Below are positions 54,892 through 62,976 of a stretch of DNA of 64,000 nt, piece by piece. The notes below the pieces were generated by a model. It was given only the letters and a program-made list of their open reading frames with translations. It was not told the origin of the DNA and ran no database searches. How positions within the stretch are numbered: position 1 is the first letter of the stretch; every line of letters begins with the position of its first letter. The stretch lies in assembly GCA_963664065.1 (NCBI GenBank), contig OY760942.1:744001-808000 (forward strand), given 5' to 3'. This DNA comes from JABDJL01 sp963664065 (GTDB lineage: Bacteria > Pseudomonadota > Gammaproteobacteria > Xanthomonadales > SZUA-36). A program made the translations under genes and the position numbers.

Positions 54892-56178
54892 TTAACTTTG
54901 CTCTCTTGCGATGGCCCGGTAGCCAATGTCCCGTCTGTAGAATGCTCCATCCCAACTGATGGGTTCGAGCGCTGCATAGGCGGCTTGTTGCGCATCGGAA
55001 ACTGAAGTGCCCAGCGCGGTCACGCACAGAACCCGTCCACCTGAAGTTACGATATCGCCCTCTTGCATGGCGGTTCCGGCATGAAATATCTTTACATTTT
55101 CTGGCCGTTCACGATCCAGACCACTGATCAGGGCGCCTTTGCCATACGATTCCGGGTAACCGCCTGCAGCCAATACAACACCCAGTGCCGCACGTGAATC
55201 CCATGTAGCGGATACTTCATCCAATCTCCCTTCGATGGCGGCAAGACACAGCTCAACCAGGTCGGATTGCAATCTCATCAGCAATGGCTGGGTTTCCGGG
55301 TCCCCAAAACGAACATTGAACTCGAGAACTCCAATATCCCCTTGAGGCGAAATCATCAGGCCGGCATACAGGAAACCGGTAAAAGGTGTGCCGTCAGAGG
55401 CGAGACCCCGGATGGTTGGTTCGATGACCTCCTGCATTGCTTTCAGGTGGAGGACCTCGTCAATGACCGGAGCCGGGGAGTAAGCACCCATGCCGCCCGT
55501 ATTGAGGCCCGTATCGCCATCGCCCGCCGCTTTGTGGTCCTGGCTGGTGGCCAATGGAAGAATGTTTTTCCCATCAGCGATGACAATAAAACTGGCTTCC
55601 TCGCCTTGCAGGAACTCTTCCACCACAACGCAATGCCCGGCCTCGCCGAATGCATCTCCGGCCAGCATGTCACGTACGGCCGCTTCAGCCTGATCAATGG
55701 TTTGCGCCACCACCACGCCTTTCCCGGCCGCCAGACCATCGGCCTTGACTACGATGGGCACGCCAGTGCTGTGGATAAAATCAATCGCAGTGTTTATTTC
55801 GGTAAATGTGCCGTACGCCGCTGTAGGTATTCCATGACAGGCCATGAAATCCTTGGCGTAGGCTTTCGAGCCTTCCAGGCGCGCCGCGTCAGAGCGGGGA
55901 CCGAAGCAAGCCAGTCCGGCTTCCTGGAAGAGGTCGACTATGCCATTAACCAGTGGGGTTTCCGGCCCGATGATAGTGAGGCCGATGTTTTTATCGAGGG
56001 CAAATTCCAGCAGGGCGAAATGGTCATCCGGGGAGATGGATACATTCTGCATTCCCGGCTCCAGCGCGGTTCCCGCATTGCCCGGGGCAACGAACACGGT
56101 TGCAACCCGGGGTGACATGCCTGCCTTCCACGCCAGCGCATGCTCTCTGCCGCCACTGCCGACTATGAGGATGTCCAT
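54892..56178 (-). CDS. purD: phosphoribosylamine-glycine ligase PurD
   Basis: An ATP-grasp ligase of 428 residues making GAR in purine synthesis. It begins MDILIVGSGGREHALAWKAG with the N-domain glycine loop. The ATP-grasp region has VVKADGLAAGKGVVVA near residue 145, VVEEFLQGEEASFIVIADG near 187 and GGMGAYSPAPV near 228; the signature FNVRFGDPETQ is near 288. It lies 10 bases after purH, forming a purHD unit. Confidence 0.96.
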   Translation of the reverse strand: MDILIVGSGGREHALAWKAGMSPRVATVFVAPGNAGTALEPGMQNVSISPDDHFALLEFALDKNIGLTIIGPETPLVNGIVDLFQEAGLACFGPRSDAARLEGSKAYAKDFMACHGIPTAAYGTFTEINTAIDFIHSTGVPIVVKADGLAAGKGVVVAQTIDQAEAAVRDMLAGDAFGEAGHCVVVEEFLQGEEASFIVIADGKNILPLATSQDHKAAGDGDTGLNTGGMGAYSPAPVIDEVLHLKAMQEVIEPTIRGLASDGTPFTGFLYAGLMISPQGDIGVLEFNVRFGDPETQPLLMRLQSDLVELCLAAIEGRLDEVSATWDSRAALGVVLAAGGYPESYGKGALISGLDRERPENVKIFHAGTAMQEGDIVTSGGRVLCVTALGTSVSDAQQAAYAALEPISWDGAFYRRDIGYRAIAREQS

Positions 56179-56188
56179 TGAATTACGC

Positions 56189-57763
56189 CTAATGCCTAAA
56201 GTGGCGATTACCGGTGAAAACCATGGTCATGCCATGCTCATTTGCAGCCGCTATCACCTCTTCATCACGCATGGAACCACCGGGCTGTATGACCGATTTC
56301 ACACCCGCTTCAGCGGCCGCGTCAATACTGTCCCTGAAAGGAAAAAATGCGTCTGAGGCCATCGCTGAACCCTGTAAGGACAGGCCGGCCTCCGATGCTT
56401 TCCAGGCCGCGATGCGCGCTGAATCCACCCGGCTCATCTGTCCCGCTCCGATGCCAACGGTCCTGCAGTCTTTCGCATAAACAATGGCATTCGATTTGAC
56501 CAGGCGCACCATCTTCCAGGCAAACATCAGGTCCTCCCATTCAGGGTCGCTGGCCTGGCGTTCCGACACACAACTGCAATCGTCACGGTTCACGCTGAGA
56601 TTGTCGTGTTGTTGTATCAGCAGGCCGCCTGCAACCCGGTGATAGTTCAGTCTCGAGCCTCCCTGCCTTTCAAAGCCTGAAACCAGCACCCGGACATTCG
56701 GCTTGGTTGCAAAATACGCCAGGGCTTCTTCTGAATAGTCCGGAGCAATAATAACTTCGACGAATTGCTGCTCTACGATGGATTGGGCCGTGGCGCCGTC
56801 AACATTGCGGGTCAGAGCGATGATGCCTCCAAAACTGGATACCGGGTCCGTTTCATAAGCCTTTTCATAGGCTTCAAGCAGTGAGTCTGCACTGGCGCCA
56901 CCGCAAGGGTTGGCGTGTTTGACAATAATGCAGGAGGGACGGGCGCCAAACTGGCGTGCACATTCGAGTGCTGCATCCGCATCTGCAATATTGTTATACG
57001 ACAATTCCTTGCCCTGCAGCTGTTCAGCGGCCGGTTGGCTCTTATTGCCGCCTTCAGCCATGGAATATAACGCCGCAGATTGGTGTGGGTTCTCCCCGTA
57101 GCGTAGCTCCTGGCTACGAAAAAATCGCGGGCAGTGAACAAGCGGCATGCCTTCGGCCGTTCCCCCGCCTTTGTGCTCATCCAGGTAGTTAGAAATCAGG
57201 GAATCGTAACGGCCTGTATGGGCAAATGCTTTGGCAGCAAGCCGAAACCTTGTGGCATGTGAAATGCGGCTGTTCAGTTCAAGTTCTGAAACTATGGAAT
57301 CATAGTCACCGGGGTCGGTAACCACAGTTACGCAATCATGGTTCTTGGCCGCCGATCTGACCATCGCCGATCCACCGATATCAATATTTTCAACCGCTTT
57401 TTCAATGCTGCAATCGGAAGCCGCTGTAACCGACTCGAAAGGGTAGAGATTGACGATGACCATTTCGATAGGGCTGATGCCCTGGTCATGCATCACCTGG
57501 TGGTCACTGTCCCTGCCGAGGATGCCGCCGTGAATTTTCGGGTGCAGGGTCTTGACCCTTCCATCCATCATTTCGGGAAAGCCCGTGTGCTCGCTAACAC
57601 CTGTCACCGGAACACCGGCTTCCTCAATGACCCGCGCAGTTCCACCGGTGCTGAGCAGTGTAAATCCCAGCTGAATGAGTTTTTTTGCCAGTTCGGCAAT
57701 ACCGGTTTTATCCGAAACACTGATCAACGCAATACGCGTTGAAGGTTCATCATTTTTGATCAT
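56189..57763 (-). CDS. purH: bifunctional AICAR transformylase/IMP cyclohydrolase PurH
   Basis: 524 residues with the IMP cyclohydrolase domain first (RIALISVSDKTGIAELAKKL, STGGTARVIEEAGVPV, HPKIHGGILG) and the AICAR formyltransferase domain second (RYGENPHQSAALYS near 215, KHANPCGGASADS near 275, and SDAFFPFRDSIDAAAEAG near 470). These are the last two steps to IMP. A TATAAT lies on the minus strand at 57818-57823 as a possible promoter, without a good -35. Confidence 0.96.
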   Translation of the reverse strand: MIKNDEPSTRIALISVSDKTGIAELAKKLIQLGFTLLSTGGTARVIEEAGVPVTGVSEHTGFPEMMDGRVKTLHPKIHGGILGRDSDHQVMHDQGISPIEMVIVNLYPFESVTAASDCSIEKAVENIDIGGSAMVRSAAKNHDCVTVVTDPGDYDSIVSELELNSRISHATRFRLAAKAFAHTGRYDSLISNYLDEHKGGGTAEGMPLVHCPRFFRSQELRYGENPHQSAALYSMAEGGNKSQPAAEQLQGKELSYNNIADADAALECARQFGARPSCIIVKHANPCGGASADSLLEAYEKAYETDPVSSFGGIIALTRNVDGATAQSIVEQQFVEVIIAPDYSEEALAYFATKPNVRVLVSGFERQGGSRLNYHRVAGGLLIQQHDNLSVNRDDCSCVSERQASDPEWEDLMFAWKMVRLVKSNAIVYAKDCRTVGIGAGQMSRVDSARIAAWKASEAGLSLQGSAMASDAFFPFRDSIDAAAEAGVKSVIQPGGSMRDEEVIAAANEHGMTMVFTGNRHFRH

Positions 57764-57864
57764 ATTTTTGGATGGTCAAGTCAGTTTCCGGGCGGCGAAA
57801 TTATGCAAGCGGCGCCTATTATACGCAGCAGGGAATCAATAAATCTGTAGGAAACCAGAGAATA

Positions 57865-58206
57865 TTATTTTGTCTTGATCGAATATCGCCGCAACTTGCT
57901 GCGCAGCGTATTTCGGGTCATTCCGAGGATGCGCGCAGTGCGTGACTGGTTGCCGCCGGAATAGCGCAGAACTTCTTCAATCAGCGGTGGTTCAATTTCA
58001 GAAAGCAGTCTTCTGTATACATGCTCCGGTTCTGTAGTGCCCATGTCTTCCAGGTACTGGCGTATGGTTTTCTGCACATGTTCCCTGAGTGGAATGGATT
58101 GGTTCTTTTTTACGACCATTTGATTTTCGTTGTATGAAGCCTGATCGGGGAGGTGAGACGTTAGCACAATTGAAAGCCCAATGATCGGCGTCACAATTAC
58201 AGTCAT
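57865..58206 (-). CDS. fis: Fis-family DNA-binding protein
   Basis: A nucleoid-associated regulator. The C-terminal helix-turn-helix is clear (LLSEIEPPLIEEVLRYSGGN, QSRTARILGMTRNTLRSKL), preceded by the helical activating and dimerisation region (LREHVQKTIRQYLEDMG). From ATG 58206 it has 113 residues, but the first 29 are unlike Fis. ATG 58119 (MVVKKNQSIPLREH) gives 84 residues and may be the real start; neither has a clear ribosome site. In many relatives dusB precedes fis; here a zinc-ribbon gene does. Confidence 0.85.
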   Translation of the reverse strand: MTVIVTPIIGLSIVLTSHLPDQASYNENQMVVKKNQSIPLREHVQKTIRQYLEDMGTTEPEHVYRRLLSEIEPPLIEEVLRYSGGNQSRTARILGMTRNTLRSKLRRYSIKTK

Positions 58207-58236
58207 CCATATGAACGGCGTGTCTGAGCGGGTAGC

Positions 58237-58965
58237 TTATCGGAATTTCAATTCAAAGCCAGTGGCATTCGCTCCGGGGTCGGCGAACTCCAGCAATACC
58301 GGCAAATGAACATTTGGCGCAAGGCCTGCCGGCAAAGAAGTATATGCCGGCAAATATTCAGCAGGTGAGAATTCTCGCCTTGCTAGTGGAACATTGGACG
58401 CATCACTGAGGGTGACTTCGATATTTGGGTAAGGCTGTACCTGGCCTGCCCGGTTTACAAAAGTGAAACTCAGAGCAAGCATCCCGGTTCGCGCGGGGTG
58501 ATTGTGCAAGTCGCGGCTCACCAGGTGGAGCCTGGCCAAATCCTGGAATGGTTCATGGCCGGGTGATTCAAGTGTACCAATGTCTACAAGATAACGACGT
58601 ATGTCTGAATTGCCCAACAAGGGTTCACGGAATGTCCACGCCAGGTTAGCCAGGGTAAGGACCAATAACATGGAGAAAACGGTCAGCCATACCTTGCGGT
58701 TGGGGTCTTCCTCCTGCCTGGACTCTGAAGTTGGCGGCTCTTCGGTCGATTGTCCGGTGCTGTCGGTGCGTCCCACCAAAGGCAGACCGGATTTTTTGCC
58801 GGGTAAAGTCGGGGATGAGTTGCTCCCAGGCCAATGGTCAAAAAGAAAAGCGAGTGCATTGAACGCCTGATAGCAGTTACCACAGCGAACGGAACCACCG
58901 GCATCAACGAGCAGGGATGCATTCAGGGTATGAACGGTTTGACATTCAGGGCAGCGCGTAAACAT
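58237..58965 (-). CDS. zinc-ribbon DUF3426 membrane protein
   Basis: 242 residues. The N-terminal MJ0042-type zinc ribbon has CPEC and CGNC (MFTRCPECQTVHTLNASLLV, RCGNCYQAFNA). One membrane helix follows (WLTVFSMLLVLTLANLAWTF) and the rest is a periplasmic beta-rich DUF3426 domain (LVSRDLHNHPARTGMLALSFTFVNRAGQ, PNIEVTLSD). Such genes commonly sit near prmA or fis. Function is unknown. Confidence 0.83.
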   Translation of the reverse strand: MFTRCPECQTVHTLNASLLVDAGGSVRCGNCYQAFNALAFLFDHWPGSNSSPTLPGKKSGLPLVGRTDSTGQSTEEPPTSESRQEEDPNRKVWLTVFSMLLVLTLANLAWTFREPLLGNSDIRRYLVDIGTLESPGHEPFQDLARLHLVSRDLHNHPARTGMLALSFTFVNRAGQVQPYPNIEVTLSDASNVPLARREFSPAEYLPAYTSLPAGLAPNVHLPVLLEFADPGANATGFELKFR

Positions 58966-58978
58966 TCGTTACACCACA

Positions 58979-59629
58979 CTAGCTTTCGTCAATCTCGCCC
59001 GGCTTGCCGCCGTTAGCCAGGAAGCGATAACGTTCAATGTCATCCTGGAAAGAAGCCCTTATCTTGATTTCTCGATCCTTCAAGCCCTGGAGCTGATCTT
59101 CGCTTTTCCTCAAGCGCTGGCGCAACCTGTAGATATTTTTACCCAGCCCGGGATCGTCCGGCATGCCGGCACGTTGGCGATCTGCGGCGTTTTTGACTTG
59201 TCCGGCCAGTGAGGTCATCGCACTGGATTGTGACTGGTTAATCAAGCGGGTGTCATAACTCAGTTGGTCAACCTCGACTTCCATGGCCGCGATAAGATCC
59301 TCTTCAGAATGGTAGCGCAATACCAGCAGCCGGTCGGATCGGATGCGAACTTCGTCCGCTGTGAATAATGGTGCCCGCTCATCACTTTCTTCAATCTCCG
59401 CGACAGGCTTCTGGCTTTCCATCGGGTCATCGACGCGTTTGATAACCACACCCTGGTCGTTCAGAAATTCATAAGGAAGATTGGAATGGTCAGGAGGTAA
59501 TGTTCGGCCATAATGCACTTTGCCGTTTTCATCGGTCCATCGGTAGATATTCTCGGCACTCGCCGCCATTGAGAATATTAACCCCGCGACAAGCAAAGTG
59601 ATTGATAACCTTGTCAATCTAAGTCCCAT
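58979..59629 (-). CDS. DUF4124-domain protein
   Basis: 216 residues from ATG 59629, which overlaps the pyrE stop. A signal peptide (LLVAGLIFSMAASAE) precedes a DUF4124 domain (NIYRWTDENGKVHYGRTLPP), then a long alpha-helical, probably coiled-coil part (KNIYRLRQRLRKSEDQLQGLKDREIKIRASF). Envelope protein of unknown role. Its coupling to pyrE may be accidental gene packing. Confidence 0.8.
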   Translation of the reverse strand: MGLRLTRLSITLLVAGLIFSMAASAENIYRWTDENGKVHYGRTLPPDHSNLPYEFLNDQGVVIKRVDDPMESQKPVAEIEESDERAPLFTADEVRIRSDRLLVLRYHSEEDLIAAMEVEVDQLSYDTRLINQSQSSAMTSLAGQVKNAADRQRAGMPDDPGLGKNIYRLRQRLRKSEDQLQGLKDREIKIRASFQDDIERYRFLANGGKPGEIDES

Positions 59630-60272
59630 ACTGCTGACGATAACGCCGAATTGCCCCCATGTCGATTCCTGTGTCGCTATCCGTGGCGGATTTTTCATCA
59701 AGGTATCGTATTAGGTCGTCCAGTCCCGCGATGGAAACAACAGGCAATCTGAACTTCGATTCTACTTCCTGAGCTGCTGATTTCTCCCCCATTCCGCGTT
59801 CCTGCCGGTCAAGGGCGATGGCAACACCGGCTGGTACCGCACCAGCATTCCTTATCAAGTCTATGGATTCCCGCACCGAGGTTCCGGCCGAGATAACATC
59901 GTCGGTAATGAGTACACGTCCGCGCAGCGGGGCGTCCACCAGAACACCGCCTTCGCCGTGATCCTTGGCCTCTTTGCGGTTGTAAGCAAACGGGATGTTC
60001 CTGCTATGCCCCTGGTGAAGTGCCATCGCGATGGCGGCAGCCAGGGGTATGCCTTTATATGCCGGCCCAAACAGCATATCGAAATTGATCCGGGCTTCGA
60101 TTATCGCTGTTGCATAACAAGCGGCCAACCGTTCCAGCGATTCACCGTCATCGAAACCACCGGCATTAAAGAAATAGGGACTAACCCTGCCGGATTTCAG
60201 GGTGAACTCCCCGAAACGCAGGGTTCCCTTTGCCAAAGCCAGCTTAAAAAATTGAGCTTTATGTTCCTGCAT
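59619..60272 (-). CDS. pyrE: orotate phosphoribosyltransferase
   Basis: 217 residues from ATG 60272 (MQEHKAQFFKLALAKGTLRF), the normal start; the frame is open for a further 71 codons but these resemble nothing in the family. Conserved parts are FTLKSGRVSPYFFNAG near 28, GPAYKGIPLAAAIAMAL near 70, YNRKEAKDHGEGG near 100 and the PRPP motif VLITDDVISAGTS near 120. It makes OMP, the substrate of PyrF encoded nearby. Divergent from the exonuclease gene. Confidence 0.95.
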   Translation of the reverse strand: MQEHKAQFFKLALAKGTLRFGEFTLKSGRVSPYFFNAGGFDDGESLERLAACYATAIIEARINFDMLFGPAYKGIPLAAAIAMALHQGHSRNIPFAYNRKEAKDHGEGGVLVDAPLRGRVLITDDVISAGTSVRESIDLIRNAGAVPAGVAIALDRQERGMGEKSAAQEVESKFRLPVVSIAGLDDLIRYLDEKSATDSDTGIDMGAIRRYRQQYGT

Positions 60273-60375
60273 AGTCTGCCGTTGCCCCGGTCTCCGCAGA
60301 GTATCGCGCCGACAGCTACTGCATGCAACGTGGTATTCATGACAAGCCGGGCAGGTGACGGTATGCTCCTCGCCC

Positions 60376-61170
60376 ATGAGGATTATCACGCTTAATGCAA
60401 ACGGCATCCGTGCCGCCGCCAGGAAGGGATTTTTCAGCTGGCTGGAAACGCAGGATGCGGATGTCGTATGTATCCAGGAAACCAAGGCACAGGTTCACCA
60501 GTTGACTGACCCGGTTTTTTCACCCGCCGGATACCACTGCTATTACCATGACGCGCAAAAGAAAGGCTACAGCGGAGTGGCAATGTATTCACTGCAGGAG
60601 CCGGACCGGACACATTTCGGGATCGGCTGGAAAATCATGGATTGCGAAGGAAGGTGGCTAAGGACGGATTTTGGTGATCTGAGTGTGATTTCCCTGTATT
60701 TGCAATCGGGCTCCTCGAAGGATGAGCGCCAGCAAATCAAATATAAGACCATGGATTATTTGCAGCCGAAGTTGCGCAAAATGGCACGTGACGGGCGCCA
60801 ATATGTCATTTGCGGCGACTGGAATATCGCCCATCGCAAGATCGATCTCAAGAATTGGCGCTCAAATCAGAAAAACTCCGGCTTCCTGCCCCAAGAGCGT
60901 GCCTGGATGACGGAGTTGTTTGGTGATGTAGGTTGGAAAGACGCCTTTCGTTGCGTGGAACCCGGTGAGCACCAGTACACCTGGTGGTCAAACCGCGGCC
61001 AGGCATGGGATAACAACACTGGGTGGCGAATCGATTATCACGTCGCAACTCCGGGTATAGCCGAAACCGCGACGGCAGCGGAGATTTATAAGCAGGATCG
61101 GTTTTCCGATCATGCGCCCTTGATTCTGGACTACGATTTTGAATTTCCGGCCGGGAGATCCGGTACTTGA
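60376..61170 (+). CDS. xth: exodeoxyribonuclease III
   Basis: A 264-residue EEP-fold AP endonuclease/exonuclease III for base-excision repair. ATG 60376 gives the typical start MRIITLNANGIRAAARKGFF. Catalytic sequence: VVCIQETKAQ (metal-binding Glu) near 33, GYSGVAMYS near 70, CGDWNIAHRKIDLKNW near 148, and the C-terminal KQDRFSDHAPLILDYD with the catalytic His. TAC TTG A links it to the next gene. Confidence 0.93.
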   Translation: MRIITLNANGIRAAARKGFFSWLETQDADVVCIQETKAQVHQLTDPVFSPAGYHCYYHDAQKKGYSGVAMYSLQEPDRTHFGIGWKIMDCEGRWLRTDFGDLSVISLYLQSGSSKDERQQIKYKTMDYLQPKLRKMARDGRQYVICGDWNIAHRKIDLKNWRSNQKNSGFLPQERAWMTELFGDVGWKDAFRCVEPGEHQYTWWSNRGQAWDNNTGWRIDYHVATPGIAETATAAEIYKQDRFSDHAPLILDYDFEFPAGRSGT

Positions 61171-62405
61171 ACAATACCCAACGACCCTGGAAGGAGATTC
61201 TTCTGACGCGCAAGATGCTGACCTGCATCTTCCTCGGCTTCAGCTCAGGCATGCCGCTTTATGTGCTGATCTCGCTGGTTCCAGCCTGGCTTCGGAGTAA
61301 CGAAGTTGACCTGGCCACCATTGGCCTGTTTGCATTAATAGGCCTGCCCTATACCTGGAAGTTTCTCTGGTCACCATTCATGGACCGCTACAAACTGCCT
61401 TTCCTGGGCCGGCGGCGCGGATGGGCACTGCTTGCACAAACAGGATTGCTGTTTTCCATCGGTGCGCTGGGACATTTCGACCCGGCACAATCACTTCAAT
61501 CGATCGTTGTTGTCGTTTTCCTTGTGGCAATGTTTGGCGCCACACAGGACATCGTGATTGATGCTTACAGACGCGAGTTGCTGGCCGATGACGAGTTGGG
61601 CGCAGGTACTTCGATTTGGGTGAATGCTTACCGTTTGTCGGGCCTGGTGCCGGGGTCGCTGGCGCTGATTTTGTCCGATATTTTGCCGTGGTCAGTCGTT
61701 TACTGGGTGACCACCGTATTCATGCTGGTGGGCATCGTGACCACATTGATGATTCGCGAGGTGAGTGATGATGAGCTGGCGCCACATACCCTTCGTGAAG
61801 CGGTTATCGATCCGTTCGCTGAATTTTTTAGTCGCGACGGCATCAGGTCGGGCCTGGCCATCCTGGCTTTCATGTTTCTGTACAAACTGGGTGACAACAT
61901 GGCGACGGCGTTGGCCACGCCCTTTTACATCGATATGGGCTACACAAATACCGAAATCGGTACCGTGGCCAAGGCCGCAGGCCTATGGGCGGTGATTGCA
62001 GGGGGCATTATTGGTGGAATCGTAATGCTGAAGCACAGTATCAATCGCGCCTTGTGGATGTTTGGCTTTGTGCAAATTTCAACCATCCTGCCATACATCT
62101 GGCTCAGCCAGGCGGGCTACACACTTACCGGATTGTTCGTCGTTGTCAGCGGTGAATACCTGGGTGTCGGCCTTGGTGCAATAGCTCTTACGGCTTTCAT
62201 GGCGCGTGAAACCAGCAAGGCTTTCACGGCGACACAGTTCGCATTGTTCAGCAGTTTCGTCGCGATACCCAGGACCATCTCCAATGCCTCGACAGGCTTT
62301 ATCGTCGAGGCCATCGGATGGACGCAGTTCTACATGCTCTGCGCAGTTGTTGCCATTCCAGGAATGCTGCTCTTATTGAAGGTCGCTCCATGGAAGGAAC
62401 GGTGA
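61167..62405 (+). CDS. ampG: AmpG-type muropeptide transporter
   Basis: A major-facilitator permease of 412 residues with about twelve membrane helices. The pattern FLGFSSGMPLYVLISLVPAWLRSNEVDLATIGLFALIGLPYTWKFLWSP is that of AmpG, with RRRGWALLAQ and DIVIDAYRRELL further on. AmpG imports GlcNAc-anhydroMurNAc peptides for recycling; AnmK, which acts on anhydroMurNAc, is encoded close by. TTG start overlaps the exonuclease stop. Confidence 0.88.
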   Translation: MNNTQRPWKEILLTRKMLTCIFLGFSSGMPLYVLISLVPAWLRSNEVDLATIGLFALIGLPYTWKFLWSPFMDRYKLPFLGRRRGWALLAQTGLLFSIGALGHFDPAQSLQSIVVVVFLVAMFGATQDIVIDAYRRELLADDELGAGTSIWVNAYRLSGLVPGSLALILSDILPWSVVYWVTTVFMLVGIVTTLMIREVSDDELAPHTLREAVIDPFAEFFSRDGIRSGLAILAFMFLYKLGDNMATALATPFYIDMGYTNTEIGTVAKAAGLWAVIAGGIIGGIVMLKHSINRALWMFGFVQISTILPYIWLSQAGYTLTGLFVVVSGEYLGVGLGAIALTAFMARETSKAFTATQFALFSSFVAIPRTISNASTGFIVEAIGWTQFYMLCAVVAIPGMLLLLKVAPWKER

Positions 62406-62423
62406 GCACAACAGCATAATGTA

Positions 62424-62458
62424 GTTGTGGGAGCGATCGTTGATCGCGAATGAATGTG
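62424..62458. repeat. REP-like palindrome 1
   Basis: GTGGGAGCGATC-GTT-GATCGCGAAT: a short hairpin (GCGATC with GATCGC) flanked by GGGAG and GAATGAATGTGCGGCG. It matches the second unit downstream over about 40 bases in the same direction. The style is that of REP elements in Pseudomonas and relatives (GGAGCGAGC...GCTCGCGAA). Confidence 0.7.
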
Positions 62459-62484
62459 CGGCGAATTTCGTTGTCTGGAGAATC

Positions 62485-62522
62485 GTAGGAGCGAGCATCT
62501 GCTCGCGAATAAACATTCGGCG
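62485..62522. repeat. REP-like palindrome 2
   Basis: GTAGGAGCGAGCATCTGCTCGCGAAT in two parts: GCGAGC (62491-62496) pairs with GCTCGC (62501-62506). It is followed by AAACATTCGGCGA, parallel to the flank of unit 1. The pair sits 20 and 80 bases after the ampG stop and could protect the mRNA 3' end or stop transcription. Confidence 0.7.
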
Positions 62523-62595
62523 AGCACATAGGCTCCGCTTTAGCTCAAGCCCCCATAAACAGTCACCCGCATCCCCTTTGGTTTTCCCAGCTACT

Positions 62596-62973
62596 TCAGC
62601 GTATATCACGCACCTTAAACCCGAACGGCAATATTGCCAGCCGCGTCATTTTCAGATGCTGGGTTGCGAAAGGGAGGCCGATAATGGTGATTCCGAAAAT
62701 GAAAGCCAGGAACAGGTGTATCAACGCCAGTTCCAGCCCTGGGAGGATGATCCAGATGATATTCATGATCATCGCCACTGCTCCACCGGGCGGTTCGGTG
62801 TCACGAATCTCTTTGCCGAACGGCGCAAGGCCCAGTACGGAAAGCTTGAAACACTGGATTCCGAACGGTATGCCGATAATGGTCAGGCACAGGATAATCC
62901 CGCCCAGCAGATAGGCAAAACAGACAATAAAGCCGCCCAGTACAAACCACAAAATATTTAGTAATAAAGACAT
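62596..62973 (-). CDS. yccF: YccF-family inner-membrane protein
   Basis: 125 residues with two pairs of hydrophobic helices. The YccF domain repeat appears twice: IIGIPFGIQCFKLSVLGLAPFGKEI near residue 35 and IIGLPFATQHLKMTRLAILPFGFKV near the end. Function is unknown; the family is a small integral membrane protein. It lies three bases before anmK ends, on the same strand. Confidence 0.9.
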   Translation of the reverse strand: MSLLLNILWFVLGGFIVCFAYLLGGIILCLTIIGIPFGIQCFKLSVLGLAPFGKEIRDTEPPGGAVAMIMNIIWIILPGLELALIHLFLAFIFGITIIGLPFATQHLKMTRLAILPFGFKVRDIR

Positions 62974-62976
62974 TTC

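Noticed and set aside
55267..56115. A 282-codon open frame antisense to purD
   Set aside because: purD is unmistakable and the antisense product shows no family motif; long shadows are common opposite GC-rich genes.
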